Positions 17,501 to 25,400 are shown, counted from the stretch's first letter. The stretch is DNA of 64,000 nucleotides from Ruminococcus bicirculans (ex Wegman et al. 2014) (GCF_000723465.1 NZ_HF545617.1:1-64000); one strand, 5' to 3'. Numbers and translations are program-made. The notes: generated from the sequence alone by a model not told the origin.

Positions 17501-18565
17501 ATCGAGAGCGGAAAGATAGCTTATGTTATCTCAACTTCTTCAAAGGGAAGAATACCTACAAGAGATTCTGTTAAGATAAGAAGAAAGACTGTTGAGTGGA
17601 ACATTCCTTGTCTGACTTCTATCGACACTGCAAACGCTATTGCGGCATCTATCAGAAGTAAATACACTGAGTCAACTACTGAGATAGTTGATATCAACAA
17701 CATGAGAACTGAAAAGCAGACATTTGAGTTCACTAAGATGCAGGGCTGCGGCAATGACTACATCTACTTCAACTGCTTTGACCAGAGAATAGACAATCCT
17801 GAGGGCCTGGCACTCAATCTGTCTGACAGACACTTCGGTATCGGCGGTGACGGTGTTATCCTTATCTGCCGTTCAAAGGTCGCAGACGCTAAGATGAGAA
17901 TGTTCAATCTTGACGGTTCTGAAGGCAAGATGTGCGGAAACGGTATCAGATGCGTTGCTAAGTTCATGAGAGATAACGGCATTGTTGACAAGGACGAAAT
18001 GACTATCGAAACACTTTCGGGTATCATGACAGTTTCACTTATCCGTCACTACGGTGAGGTAAGCGGTGCTACTGTAAACATGGGCAAGGCTATTCTTGCT
18101 CCTCACCTTGTTCCTGTTGAACTTGAGCCTGACGAGAACGGCAGGGTAGTTGACAGAAAGGTGAACATTGCAGGAAATGACTACAACATCACCTGCGTTT
18201 CAATGGGCAACCCACACGCTGTTGTATTCATGAACAATGTTGACAGCCTTGACATTGACAAGGTAGGTCCTGAGTTCGAGCATGACAAGATATTCCCTGA
18301 GAGAGTGAACGCTGAGTTTATCAAGGTGATCGATGACCACACACTCAAGATGAGAGTATGGGAGAGAGGCTCCGGCGAAACTTGGGCTTGCGGCACCGGT
18401 GCTTGTGCAGCAGCAGTTGCGGCTGTTCTTAACGGATTCTGCAAAAAGGACGAGGAGATATCTGTTATACTTAAGGGAGGCACTCTTAAGATAAGATACA
18501 CAGACGAGGCTGTATATCTTACAGGCGACGCTGTAACAGTATTTTCAGGTCACATCGTAATGTAA
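14510..18565 (+). CDS. CarB-DapF fusion: carbamoyl phosphate synthase large subunit joined to diaminopimelate epimerase
   Basis: One uninterrupted 1351-aa frame starts at GTG 14510 (AAAGGATTG upstream). Residues 1 to about 1065 are a complete CarB: two synthetase halves with ATP-grasp folds (RPAFTLGGTGGGI and RPSYVLGGQNM) and a C-terminal MGS-like regulatory domain from about 933. Residues about 1070-1351 are a complete DapF, which converts LL- to meso-diaminopimelate. It starts FTKMQGCGNDY and has both catalytic Cys, NGIRC (C1148) and ACGTGA (C1294). There is no linker beyond about ten residues. An ATG at residue 1065 might be the ancestral dapF start but has no ribosome site. dapL follows, so the DapF half is in pathway context. 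A missed stop codon is the main alternative. Confidence 0.93.
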   Translation: MPLNKDIKRVLVIGSGPIVIGQAAEFDYAGTQACRALKQEGLEVILINSNPATIMTDNAMADKIYIEPLTLETVKRVIKKERPDSLLSTLGGQTGLTLSMQLAKEGFLDKYNVKLLGANPETIDKAEDRQMFKDTMESIGQPCIPSKVVNTVEDAVDFANQPGIGYPLIIRPAFTLGGTGGGIVNDEEELKEITRNGLYLSPITQVLVEKCIAGWKEIEFEVMRDAKGNVITVCSMENFDPVGVHTGDSIVIAPAVTLADKEYQMLRSAALKIIDTLKVEGGCNCQFALNPDSFEYAVIEVNPRVSRSSALASKATGYPIAKVAAQIAIGYTLDEIKNAVTGKTYACFEPALDYVVVKLPKWPFDKFVYAKRELGTQMKATGEVMAIGSTFEQAIMKAVRGAEIGHDCLISPKMLDLDDKTIHDRLSDCTDERLFVVYEALRRGVSVDEIHSISKIDEWFLYKLCKLIDMEKTLKNDFNEETYLEAKKIGYTDKVIEKITGKKIEKPVHAVFKMVDTCAAEFAAMTPYFYSTYDNEDEASEFIANRGHDRKTVIVFGSGPIRIGQGIEFDYASVHCVWALKEKGYDVVIVNNNPETVSTDFDTADRLYFEPLTDEDVMNIIRVEKPVGVVVAFGGQTAIKLTKHMAEHGVNILGTPPDAIDAAEDRERFDELLEQLKIKRPQGFTVMTCDEALEVANKIHYPVLMRPSYVLGGQNMIIAFNDDDIKEYMAIILDQGIENPVLIDKYLMGTELEIDAICDGEDILIPGIMEHIERTGIHSGDSIAVYPAWNVSDSLINRIIECSKKLAIALNTKGLVNIQYIAYHDEIYVIEVNPRSSRTIPYISKVTGVPMVDLATKCMLGEKLKDMGYGTGLYRNSPYVAVKVPVFSFEKLIGVDNHLGPEMKSTGEVLAVSNSLEESLYKGLTAAGYKLGKKGGVFITVRDSDKGEIPQTAKMFADLGFKIYATNGTAKVLHEHGIDAEVVAKIHENEDNNTLTLIESGKIAYVISTSSKGRIPTRDSVKIRRKTVEWNIPCLTSIDTANAIAASIRSKYTESTTEIVDINNMRTEKQTFEFTKMQGCGNDYIYFNCFDQRIDNPEGLALNLSDRHFGIGGDGVILICRSKVADAKMRMFNLDGSEGKMCGNGIRCVAKFMRDNGIVDKDEMTIETLSGIMTVSLIRHYGEVSGATVNMGKAILAPHLVPVELEPDENGRVVDRKVNIAGNDYNITCVSMGNPHAVVFMNNVDSLDIDKVGPEFEHDKIFPERVNAEFIKVIDDHTLKMRVWERGSGETWACGTGACAAAVAAVLNGFCKKDEEISVILKGGTLKIRYTDEAVYLTGDAVTVFSGHIVM

Positions 18566-18593
18566 ATTTCGCAGCGGACACTGCGTTAAAAAA

Positions 18594-18630
18594 GCGGCAG
18601 CCGCAGAGCGTTTTGAATGTGCTTTGCGGC
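18594..18630 (+). other. Strong stem-loop between carB-dapF and dapL
   Basis: CAGCCGCAGAGC, an 11-base loop, GCTTTGCGGCTG (one G-U pair), then a T-poor tail (TGTGCGTTTTAT). A smaller GACCC..GGGTC hairpin lies at 18651-18670. It could be a partial terminator or attenuator before dapL. Confidence 0.55.
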
Positions 18631-18695
18631 TGTGTGCGTTTTATAAGTTTGACCCGTGAAACTTCGGGTCGCAAAAATGAAAAGGAGTTGGAATT

Positions 18696-19901
18696 ATGCC
18701 AAGTATAAACGAAAATTTTCTCAAGCTGGAAAAGAATTATCTTTTTATAAACATTGCCAAGAAGGTAAAGGCCTTCACTGAGGCACACCCTGAGGCTGAC
18801 ATTATCAGAATGGGTATCGGCGACGTTACTCAGCCTATCGCAAAGTGCGTTGTTGAGGCAATGAAAAAGGGCGCTGACGAAATGGGCGTCAAGGAAACAT
18901 TCAAGGGCTATGAGGACAGCGGTGCAGGATATGACTTCCTGAAAGAGGCTGTTGCAGGCTACTACAAGAGCTTCGGTGTTGACATTCCTGCTGACGATAT
19001 CAGGATAAACGACGGTGCAAAGTCTGACTGCGGAAACATTGTTGACATTTTCGGTGACGACAATGTAGTGCTTATCACAGACCCTGCATATCCTGTTTAT
19101 GTTGACACGAACCTTATGAACGGCAGAAAGGTAATTTATGCTGATTCAAACGAGGAGAACAACTTTGCGGCAATGCCTGACGAGAACGTAAAGTGCGACA
19201 TTATTTATCTTTGCTCACCTAACAATCCAACGGGTTCTGTTTACACTAAGGAGCAGCTTAAAGTTTGGATAGACTATGCAAAGAAGAACAACGCTATCAT
19301 CATTTATGATTCTGCATACGAGGCATTCATTACAGAAAAGGACGTACCAAGAAGTATTTTTGCTGTTGAGGGTGCAAAGGAATGTGCTATCGAGATGTGC
19401 TCACTTTCAAAGACAGCAGGCTTCACAGGTATGAGATGCGGATATACAGTTATCCCACACGAGCTTGTTGTTAAGGCATCTGACGGCAGCGAAGTTTCTA
19501 TCGCTCAGCTTTGGGGCAGACGTGAAGGCTCAAAGTTCAACGGTGTATCATATCCTGTTCAGTGTGCTGCTGCGGCTGTATTCACTGAGGAGGGTCAGAA
19601 GCAGACAAGAGCAAACATTGAATACTATCAGAACAACGCAAAGGTAATGGCTTCCACACTTGACGAGCTTGGTATTAAGTACACAGGCGGCAAGAACTCG
19701 CCATACATCTGGCTGAAATGCCCTAACAACATGGGTTCTTGGGAGTTCTTTGATTATCTTCTTGAGAATGCAAATGTTGTTGGCACACCTGGCGCAGGTT
19801 TTGGCAAGAATGGCGAAGGCTGGTTCAGACTTACTGCTTTTGGTGATAAGGACAGAACTGTTGAGGCTATGGAGAGAATAAAGAAGCTGCTTTCTAAGTA
19901 G
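18696..19901 (+). CDS. dapL: LL-diaminopimelate aminotransferase
   Basis: DapL makes LL-diaminopimelate directly from tetrahydrodipicolinate, bypassing the succinylase or acetylase steps. Its product is the substrate of DapF, encoded just upstream. The 401-aa class I/II PLP aminotransferase matches the family length. It has GAKSDCGN, the NNPTGSVY block and the PLP-lysine motif SLSKTAGFTGMR. AAAGGAG lies upstream of the ATG. The stop codon's last base is already the first base of a repeat element. Confidence 0.96.
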   Translation: MPSINENFLKLEKNYLFINIAKKVKAFTEAHPEADIIRMGIGDVTQPIAKCVVEAMKKGADEMGVKETFKGYEDSGAGYDFLKEAVAGYYKSFGVDIPADDIRINDGAKSDCGNIVDIFGDDNVVLITDPAYPVYVDTNLMNGRKVIYADSNEENNFAAMPDENVKCDIIYLCSPNNPTGSVYTKEQLKVWIDYAKKNNAIIIYDSAYEAFITEKDVPRSIFAVEGAKECAIEMCSLSKTAGFTGMRCGYTVIPHELVVKASDGSEVSIAQLWGRREGSKFNGVSYPVQCAAAAVFTEEGQKQTRANIEYYQNNAKVMASTLDELGIKYTGGKNSPYIWLKCPNNMGSWEFFDYLLENANVVGTPGAGFGKNGEGWFRLTAFGDKDRTVEAMERIKKLLSK

Positions 19902-20178
19902 TGAGGAGTTAGGAATTATTCTTGCTTTTACTCTGATATTCTCGGATAGGTTTTATATGATTTTAAAAGGGCGGTTTTGACCGCTCTTTTTTTTGTTCGC
20001 AAATTCTACCGTCGCAAAATCGCTTCGCTCTTTGCGTGGTGGGGTTGTAAAATGAGATAGTAAAAGCGGTGCAGATTTTTTACTCCGACACCGCTTTGTT
20101 ATTTGCTTTAGTTTGTGTTTCTTCTACTTGGTAGTGGCTCTTTGCTAGGTTTGGCTATGCCAATCCTCACTCCTCACT
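19901..20178. repeat. Repeat element R4 with inverted termini
   Basis: It runs from GTGAGGAGTTAGGAATTATT at the dapL stop to the inverse terminus CCAATCCTCACTCCTCAC. Inside are a block shared with R5 (CTCTGATATTCTCGGATAGG), a GGGCGGTTTTGACCGCTC hairpin with a T8 run (19967-19993), and the AAAGCGGTGCAGA..ACTCCGACACCGCTTT hairpin (about 20058-20097). It looks like a small non-autonomous mobile element or MITE-like unit. Confidence 0.7.
19967..19993 (+). terminator. Terminator after dapL, inside repeat R4
   Basis: AGGGCGGTTTTGACCGCTCT stem-loop followed by a run of T. The repeat appears to bring its own terminator. Confidence 0.8.
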
Positions 20179-20182
20179 TAGC

Positions 20183-21001
20183 CTACACCTTTATTCTTCG
20201 ATACTCTCCCGGAGTCATATTTTCATACCGTTTGAATACCACGGAGAAATAAGATCCGTCCTGAAAGCCCGTTTCATCTGATATCTCGCCTATGGTCTTG
20301 TTGGAATACACAAGCAGATCCTTTGCGTGCTGTACCCTTACTTGCGCAAGATACTCCATAGGTCTGAGCTGAAAATTTTTCTTAAAAAGTCTGCATAAGT
20401 GCTGCTCGGATACTCCTGCGATTTTTGCAAGCTCGTTAAGCTTTATTTGCTCCGGATAATGCTCTTCAATATACTGCAATACGTCTGCCAGGGCAACAGA
20501 TTGTGCGGTATAAAATGACGAGAGCCTGTTATCAGCTATTTTACGATATTCTATAAGAAAGTCGTAAAGCTGTGCTGAAGCGTAATGATTGCCATAAAGC
20601 TTATCACTTTTCAGAGTATAATAGATGCGTGTTATGATACGGCGTAATCTGTCCATATCTACCCCTTGAATGGCGGTGAACTTATTAAGCTTCCACTGCT
20701 CCAAGAGGGGAATGACCTGTGAGCCGGAAAAGGCTATCCAATCCAGATACCACGCATCGCTTAGCGCATGATACTCATGAGGACAGAATGGGGGGATATA
20801 GAAAACAGTATCGGGCGGTATTTTTGTGGTTTCTCCGTTTATTATGACCTCGCCCTCCCCTGAGCGTGACAAAAATATTTGTGGGTACTCGTAGCCATCT
20901 GCACGTTTTATTGGAAACTGCCAGCTTTCAAGTCCCAGACCTACCACATAAAAGGGCAGGTTTTTTTCGTCGCCTATGACGGGATATATCTGTTTGTACA
21001 T
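20183..21001 (-). CDS. AraC-family transcriptional regulator
   Basis: This 272-aa protein has an N-terminal cupin-like sensor (about residues 15-110, with PPDTVFYIPPFCPHEYHAL) and a C-terminal double helix-turn-helix (about 170-270). The latter ends with the family signature ETGFQDGSYFSVVFKRYENM and TPGEYRR. AraC proteins of this architecture usually sense a sugar or cell-wall fragment and activate a nearby operon. No sugar genes are adjacent, and the target is unknown. It is transcribed convergently to dapL, with repeat R4 between. Its own promoter lies at 21031-21059. Confidence 0.9.
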   Translation of the reverse strand: MYKQIYPVIGDEKNLPFYVVGLGLESWQFPIKRADGYEYPQIFLSRSGEGEVIINGETTKIPPDTVFYIPPFCPHEYHALSDAWYLDWIAFSGSQVIPLLEQWKLNKFTAIQGVDMDRLRRIITRIYYTLKSDKLYGNHYASAQLYDFLIEYRKIADNRLSSFYTAQSVALADVLQYIEEHYPEQIKLNELAKIAGVSEQHLCRLFKKNFQLRPMEYLAQVRVQHAKDLLVYSNKTIGEISDETGFQDGSYFSVVFKRYENMTPGEYRRIKV

Positions 21002-21030
21002 TATTCTGCACCCCCAATTTACATATCTTT

Positions 21031-21059
21031 ATAATACCACTGGGTTTGGGGTTTGTCAA
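21031..21059 (-). promoter_or_regulatory. Promoter of the AraC-family gene
   Basis: Read on the minus strand: TTGACA (21059-21054), 17 bases, TATTAT (21036-21031), about 30 bases before the ATG. Confidence 0.75.
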
Positions 21060-21066
21060 GATAAAA

Positions 21067-21423
21067 CTATTCTTTTGCCGAGCTTTTAAAGAAAAGCGAA
21101 AAGATAAAGGCGAATGTCATGGCTGCAGTTATGCCTGCGGCGGAGGCGGTAAGTCCCCCTGTGAAAATGCCTAGGAAGCCTATTTTATCTATCTGTTCAC
21201 GGACACCGTTATAGAGAAGATAGCCGAAGCCCGTGAGAGGGACAGTTGCGCCACAGCCTGAGAGGTCTATAAGTGGCTTATAAAGTCCCAGCGCACCTAG
21301 AAGCACGCCGCCTGTGACGTATGCCACCAGTATTCGTGCGGGGGTCAGTTTTGTGAAGTCCATAAGCACCTGTCCTATGGCACAAAAAAGACCTCCTATA
21401 AGAAAAGCCCATAGATAGTCCAT
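21067..21423 (-). CDS. spoVAE: Stage V sporulation protein AE (SpoVAEb type)
   Basis: From the ATG at 21423 (AGGAG upstream) the 118-aa protein is almost wholly hydrophobic, with about four membrane segments. It matches SpoVAEb, a subunit of the spore inner-membrane channel that moves dipicolinic acid. Typical blocks are LIGGLFCAIGQVLMD near the N-terminus and GCGATVPLTGFGY in the middle. It overlaps the spoVAD stop (TAATG), so the pair is coupled. spoVAC, which usually precedes spoVAD, is absent. The frame extends 39 bases upstream inside spoVAD, but the internal ATG has the better ribosome site. Confidence 0.9.
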   Translation of the reverse strand: MDYLWAFLIGGLFCAIGQVLMDFTKLTPARILVAYVTGGVLLGALGLYKPLIDLSGCGATVPLTGFGYLLYNGVREQIDKIGFLGIFTGGLTASAAGITAAMTFAFIFSLFFKSSAKE

Positions 21424-22439
21424 TAGTTTGCTCCTTTCATATCTTTTTCCCCTGACAGCCACACGAGATGTGAGATAGAGGGGATAGATTCCCCTTGCTG
21501 ATTTACTGTTGGTGACATTAGCGCACCCGTGGCAGCAAAGAGGATATTTTTTATTTCACCTGCACGGAGCTTCGGGAGAAAATAGCCGCACAGAACGCTT
21601 CCTGCACAGCCACAGCCGCTTCCCCCTGCGTGGATATCCTGCTCGTCAAAGTCATAGAGCATCATACCGCAATCTTTATGATTGTCACGGATATTTATAT
21701 TTTCACGCTCGAAAAGCTCACAGAGAATACGGCTTCCAACTTTGCCAAGGTCGCCTGTGACGATATAATCGAAGTCGGAGGGGGTCATGCCTGTGTCGGT
21801 GAAAAATGTGCTTATGGTGGAAAAGGCTGCAGGTGCCATGGCTGCACCCATGTTGTTGGCGTCGCTCACGCCCAAGTCAACTATTTTTCCGATAGTACAG
21901 CCCCTGATGTAGGGGGGCTTGTCCGAGGGGGCAACCACCAATGAGCCTGAGGCTGTGGCTGTCCACTGAGATGTGGGAGTACGCTGTCCACCGTAGTTGA
22001 GGGGAAAGCGGTACTGTCTTTCAGCGGTGCAGAAGTGGGAAGATGTGACCGCCATTGCTTTTTTTGCCAGGTCGTTGTCAACGAAAAGAGAGGCGAGGAG
22101 AAGTCCCTCCGCCATGGTGGAGCAGGCTCCGTAAATGCCGAGAAAGGGCATTTCAAAGGCTCTTACTCCATAGGTAGTGCCGACACACTGATTTAGCAGG
22201 TCACCGCCGAAAAGCACGTCTATATCCTCGGGAGAGAGGGCGGCTTTATCCAAAGCGTGAAGCACTGCCTGCTTTTGAAGCTGACTTTCGCCCTTTTCAA
22301 AGCTATCTGTGGATAAATAGGGATCGTCATTTATTTTGTCAAAATAGTCGCCCAAAGGTCCTTCGTTTTCTTTCTTGCCGCCTATGGCTGCGAAAGAGAT
22401 GACAGAGGGTGAGGTTTTCATAAGCTTAGTGGCTTTCAT
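21423..22439 (-). CDS. spoVAD: Stage V sporulation protein AD
   Basis: SpoVAD has a thiolase-like fold and binds dipicolinic acid in the spore inner membrane. From the ATG at 22439 (AGGAG upstream) it is 338 aa, a normal length. Recognisable blocks are the early FAAIGGKKENEGPLGDYFD, the GIYGACSTMAEGL motif around the thiolase-like Cys, and GSGCGCAGSVLCGY. It heads a two-gene minus-strand unit with spoVAE. No spoVAC or spoVAB lies upstream, where a divergent membrane gene begins. A clear sigma-G promoter was not found. Confidence 0.93.
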   Translation of the reverse strand: MKATKLMKTSPSVISFAAIGGKKENEGPLGDYFDKINDDPYLSTDSFEKGESQLQKQAVLHALDKAALSPEDIDVLFGGDLLNQCVGTTYGVRAFEMPFLGIYGACSTMAEGLLLASLFVDNDLAKKAMAVTSSHFCTAERQYRFPLNYGGQRTPTSQWTATASGSLVVAPSDKPPYIRGCTIGKIVDLGVSDANNMGAAMAPAAFSTISTFFTDTGMTPSDFDYIVTGDLGKVGSRILCELFERENINIRDNHKDCGMMLYDFDEQDIHAGGSGCGCAGSVLCGYFLPKLRAGEIKNILFAATGALMSPTVNQQGESIPSISHLVWLSGEKDMKGAN

Positions 22440-22576
22440 TTTATCACTCCTATTGATGAATATCGTCATTTGATGTTATTTTCTACATTGCAGATGAAAA
22501 TATGCAAAAAAAGTTTGGCATTTTAAACGTAAACTTAAAACTATCTTAAAATAAGCTTGTTTTGATCTCAAAATCG

Positions 22577-22605
22577 TTGACATATTCACAAAAAAAAGAT
22601 ATAAT
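22577..22605 (+). promoter_or_regulatory. Promoter of the DUF975 gene
   Basis: TTGACA (22577-22582), 17 bases, TATAAT (22600-22605), in the divergent region with spoVAD. Confidence 0.82.
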
Positions 22606-22694
22606 TAAATAGTCGATTTATTGTTGATTATGTAGTGTTTTGTTAAGTGGTATGTGTGAAGGGAGGATATGTCCCGTCGGGGGCATAGTTTTAA

Positions 22695-23948
22695 ATGAAG
22701 AAAAATGAAGATATGCCGGTGGTCATAAAGCTTGACCGAAAAAAAATAAAGCATTCGGCTAAAGGCAGGGTGAAGCGAAATTATATCGCCTGCATAGCAG
22801 TGTGCTTCATAATGGTATTTATTGCAGGAGAATATGGCTCGACCACGCAGAATGTGTCAAGCTATGATAATTCTCACGTTGCTGATCTTAAATATGACGC
22901 CGAAGATAAGGAAGAGATCATTGAGGATATGGTTAAAAATGATCTTACGGCAGAGCAGGTCAGTGACAAGTGGCAGATAGACAATCCTGACGCTGTAAAA
23001 AAGTGGCTGGACGCTTATAAAAAAAACGGAGTTGACGGGCTAAATTCAAAGGAAGTCACGTTCTTTGGTTCATCAAACGACACTTCTAATCTGGAAGCAC
23101 TGGCAGACGCTTTTTCTTTTAGCCGAAATGCAAAGGAAAAGGCACAGACCTATCTTAATGACAGGCTCAATAATTTTACAGCCTCTGCTTCGGTTTATTT
23201 TGACAGTGCAACAAACTCTAATTCCTATCAGTTTTCATTGCTTACGGCGATAATGAATGTTTTAGGAAAAAAATCCACATGGGATACTATAGTTTCATTC
23301 GTGTATTTTATTTTCCAGTTGATGTTCACCATATTCATAGTGAATGTGCTTTGGGTATGTGAGAGAAGATTTTTCCTTGAAAATCACACATACAAGAAAA
23401 CGAAGATAGGCAGACTAGGCTTTCTTTTCCGCGAGAGAACGCTTCACCCCGCAAGGACTATGTTTGTAACCAGCATATATCAGACCTTATGGGCATTTAC
23501 TATCGTGGGATATCCTATAAAACATTATGCCTATTCAATGGTGCCGTTCATATGTGCGGAAAACCCTAACATCAAGACGAGAAAGGCAATAAAGCTTTCT
23601 ATCGCCATGACTAGGGGATACAAGTGGCAGCTTTTCAAGGTGGATCTTTCTATGATAGGCTGGACACTGCTTTCGAGCATATCTTTCGGTGCGGTGGGAG
23701 TATTCTGGTCTAACCCATACACAACTGCAATAGACGCAGAGGTGTATTTACAGCTAAGGCGTGAGGCTATCAAGAACAAGATAGAGGGCTATGAGGAGCT
23801 TAATGACAAGCTGCTTGACCTTGACCTTCTGGAAGAGCTTATGGCTGAGGAAGCTGCACAAAAGGGCGAAAATCCTGACATTGTTAGAAGCATACCGATA
23901 TGCACGATAAAAGTGCCTGAAAATAATGAGAATGGGGGCGGTGAATAA
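22695..23948 (+). CDS. DUF975 family integral membrane protein
   Basis: This 417-aa protein has a membrane segment at about residues 28-46, a long extracytoplasmic or soluble region (about 50-190), then a DUF975-type membrane core. The core blocks are PFICAENPNIKTRKAIKLS, SIAMTRGYKWQLFKVDLS, IGWTLLSSISFG and NPYTTAIDAEVYLQLR. A helix-turn-helix-like stretch (LTAEQVSDKWQIDNPDAVKK) lies in the inserted region, which is larger than in most family members. The C-terminus is acidic. It overlaps the next membrane gene by one base (TAATG). Function is unknown. Confidence 0.82.
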   Translation: MKKNEDMPVVIKLDRKKIKHSAKGRVKRNYIACIAVCFIMVFIAGEYGSTTQNVSSYDNSHVADLKYDAEDKEEIIEDMVKNDLTAEQVSDKWQIDNPDAVKKWLDAYKKNGVDGLNSKEVTFFGSSNDTSNLEALADAFSFSRNAKEKAQTYLNDRLNNFTASASVYFDSATNSNSYQFSLLTAIMNVLGKKSTWDTIVSFVYFIFQLMFTIFIVNVLWVCERRFFLENHTYKKTKIGRLGFLFRERTLHPARTMFVTSIYQTLWAFTIVGYPIKHYAYSMVPFICAENPNIKTRKAIKLSIAMTRGYKWQLFKVDLSMIGWTLLSSISFGAVGVFWSNPYTTAIDAEVYLQLRREAIKNKIEGYEELNDKLLDLDLLEELMAEEAAQKGENPDIVRSIPICTIKVPENNENGGGE

Positions 23949-24697
23949 TGGAGAGAACGCTGACGCTTGACGATCTGCGGGAATTTGAGCAATACCCCGG
24001 TCTTGCGGTAGACAGAAAGGCGCATTTCAGCCGATTTGCCAACAAGACTATAGTTCACCGTGACTATCACAGAAACTATACACTAATGACGTATATACTG
24101 CTGTTTTTCATATTCGCATTTATAGGCTGGATATGGGAAGTGGGCATACACATCGTTGAGGACGGAGTTTTCGTCAATCGAGGAACCATGTTTGGTCCAT
24201 GGCTTCCTATATATGGTTTTGGCGGTGTGTGCGGTATCATACTGCTGAAGCGGTTCATAGACCACCATGTGGCGACTTTTTTCCTTGTTGTGGGGTTATG
24301 CTCGGTGGTCGAATACGTAACGAGCTGGTATCTTGAAACGTTCAAGCACATGAAATATTGGGATTACACGGGATATTTCTGCAACATCAATGGCAGGATA
24401 TGTCTTGAGGGAGCGTTGATATTTGGCTTTGCAGGCTGTGCAGGAATATACATCATGGCACCGTTTTTTGATGATCTTTTGAAGAAGATACCATTCAAGG
24501 CAAGGTTTGCGGCGTGCGTGATACTTGTTGTATTATTCTGTTGTGACGCTGTTTACTCAAAGGCTAATCCTAATCAGGGCAAGGGCATAACTGATTATGC
24601 GGCTTACAATCTGCCTTTTCACAGGGTCGTGGTTAGTGAGGAGCTAGGAGTTAGGAGTGAGGAATTATTATTGCTACACTCTGATATTCTCGGATAG
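23948..24697 (+). CDS. PF06541-type (CmpB-like) membrane protein with repeat-encoded C-terminus
   Basis: This 249-aa protein has about five membrane segments. It carries the family pattern FIGWIWEVG, VNRGTMFGPWLPIYGFGG and GRICLEGALIFGF. PF06541 is named putative ABC transporter permease, but its real role is unclear. It overlaps the DUF975 gene by one base and is probably co-transcribed. The last 20 or so residues (VVSEELGVRSEELLLLHS..) are translated from the start of repeat R5. The element has therefore replaced or extended the native end. Confidence 0.85.
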   Translation: MERTLTLDDLREFEQYPGLAVDRKAHFSRFANKTIVHRDYHRNYTLMTYILLFFIFAFIGWIWEVGIHIVEDGVFVNRGTMFGPWLPIYGFGGVCGIILLKRFIDHHVATFFLVVGLCSVVEYVTSWYLETFKHMKYWDYTGYFCNINGRICLEGALIFGFAGCAGIYIMAPFFDDLLKKIPFKARFAACVILVVLFCCDAVYSKANPNQGKGITDYAAYNLPFHRVVVSEELGVRSEELLLLHSDILG

Positions 24698-24877
24698 GTT
24701 TGATATGATTTTTAGAAGGGCGGTTTTTGACCGTCCCTACGGATTTTTTGGGGATAGAAAAGCGGTGCAGAGTTTTCACTCCGACACCGCTTTATCTTTT
24801 GTTCTTTATTTAGTGCTTGTGATTTACTCGGTTTGGCTATGCCATTCCTCAGTCCTCACTCCTCATTCCTCATTTAA
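24632..24877. repeat. Repeat element R5 with inverted termini
   Basis: It starts GTGAGGAGCTAGGAGTTAGG inside the 3' end of the preceding gene and ends with CTCACTCCTCATTCCTCAT at the mazF stop. The interior matches R4: CTCTGATATTCTCGGATAGG, a GGGCGGTTTTTGACCGTCCC hairpin, and AAAGCGGTGCAGAGT..ACTCCGACACCGCTTT. Its right half is an inverted near copy of R6 at 26291, so mazF and mrp lie between inverted repeats. Confidence 0.75.
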
Positions 24878-25225
24878 TTAGAGTTTTAATCCAAAGCTTA
24901 TTGATAATGCCGAATTTACTGCGGACATGGAGCTTACGTCAAGTGTTCCCATTTTCTCCTTTAGCCTTTTCTTGTCCAATGTACGGATCTGTTCCAACAA
25001 TACCACGGAATCTTTCGCTAGTCCGCAGGTGCCGCCGCCAACTTCTATATGTGTCGGCAGTTTCGCTTTATCAAGGCGGCTCGTTATTGCCGCTGCTATC
25101 ACTGTGGGTGAATGCTTATTGCCTATGTCATTTTGTACTATCAGCACCGGTCGCATACCGCCTTGCTCTGAGCCTACCACTGGGCTGAGATCTGCATAAT
25201 ATATATCGCCCCTGTGTACAGTCAC
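24878..25225 (-). CDS. MazF/PemK-family endoribonuclease toxin, no antitoxin next to it
   Basis: MazF toxins cut mRNA at short sequence motifs. This 115-aa protein matches the EndoA/NdoA type of Firmicutes, with [19 protein letters not shown], the RPVLIVQND catalytic block, and [18 protein letters not shown]. The start is a GTG at 25225 with AGGAG ten bases upstream. The 250 bases upstream hold a promoter but no MazE-like ORF, and repeat R5 lies directly downstream. The antitoxin may be elsewhere or lost, or the protein may have become a regulated RNase. Confidence 0.93.
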   Translation of the reverse strand: MTVHRGDIYYADLSPVVGSEQGGMRPVLIVQNDIGNKHSPTVIAAAITSRLDKAKLPTHIEVGGGTCGLAKDSVVLLEQIRTLDKKRLKEKMGTLDVSSMSAVNSALSISFGLKL

Positions 25226-25312
25226 TTGTAAACACTCCTATTCTATGGGCTTTCGCCTTGATTTGCAGGCTTTTGCTCCTGCTTGTTCCTATTATTGCCT
25301 TATTATCGGGGT

Positions 25313-25341
25313 ATTATACCAAAGTATCTATTTTGTTACAA
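25313..25341 (-). promoter_or_regulatory. Promoter of mazF
   Basis: Minus strand: TTGTAA (25341-25336), 17 bases, TATAAT (25318-25313). A GCAGG..CCTGC hairpin lies in the leader. Confidence 0.7.
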
Positions 25342-25400
25342 GGTGCAGGGCTGTTTTATTTTATGCGGCAGCAGTGCTTTGGGTGAAAAGTCAGTATTGG

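Noticed and set aside
22440-22560. Sigma-G promoter for spoVAD
   Set aside because: A GCATA-like -35 is present on the minus strand but no CATNNTA-type -10 at the right distance.
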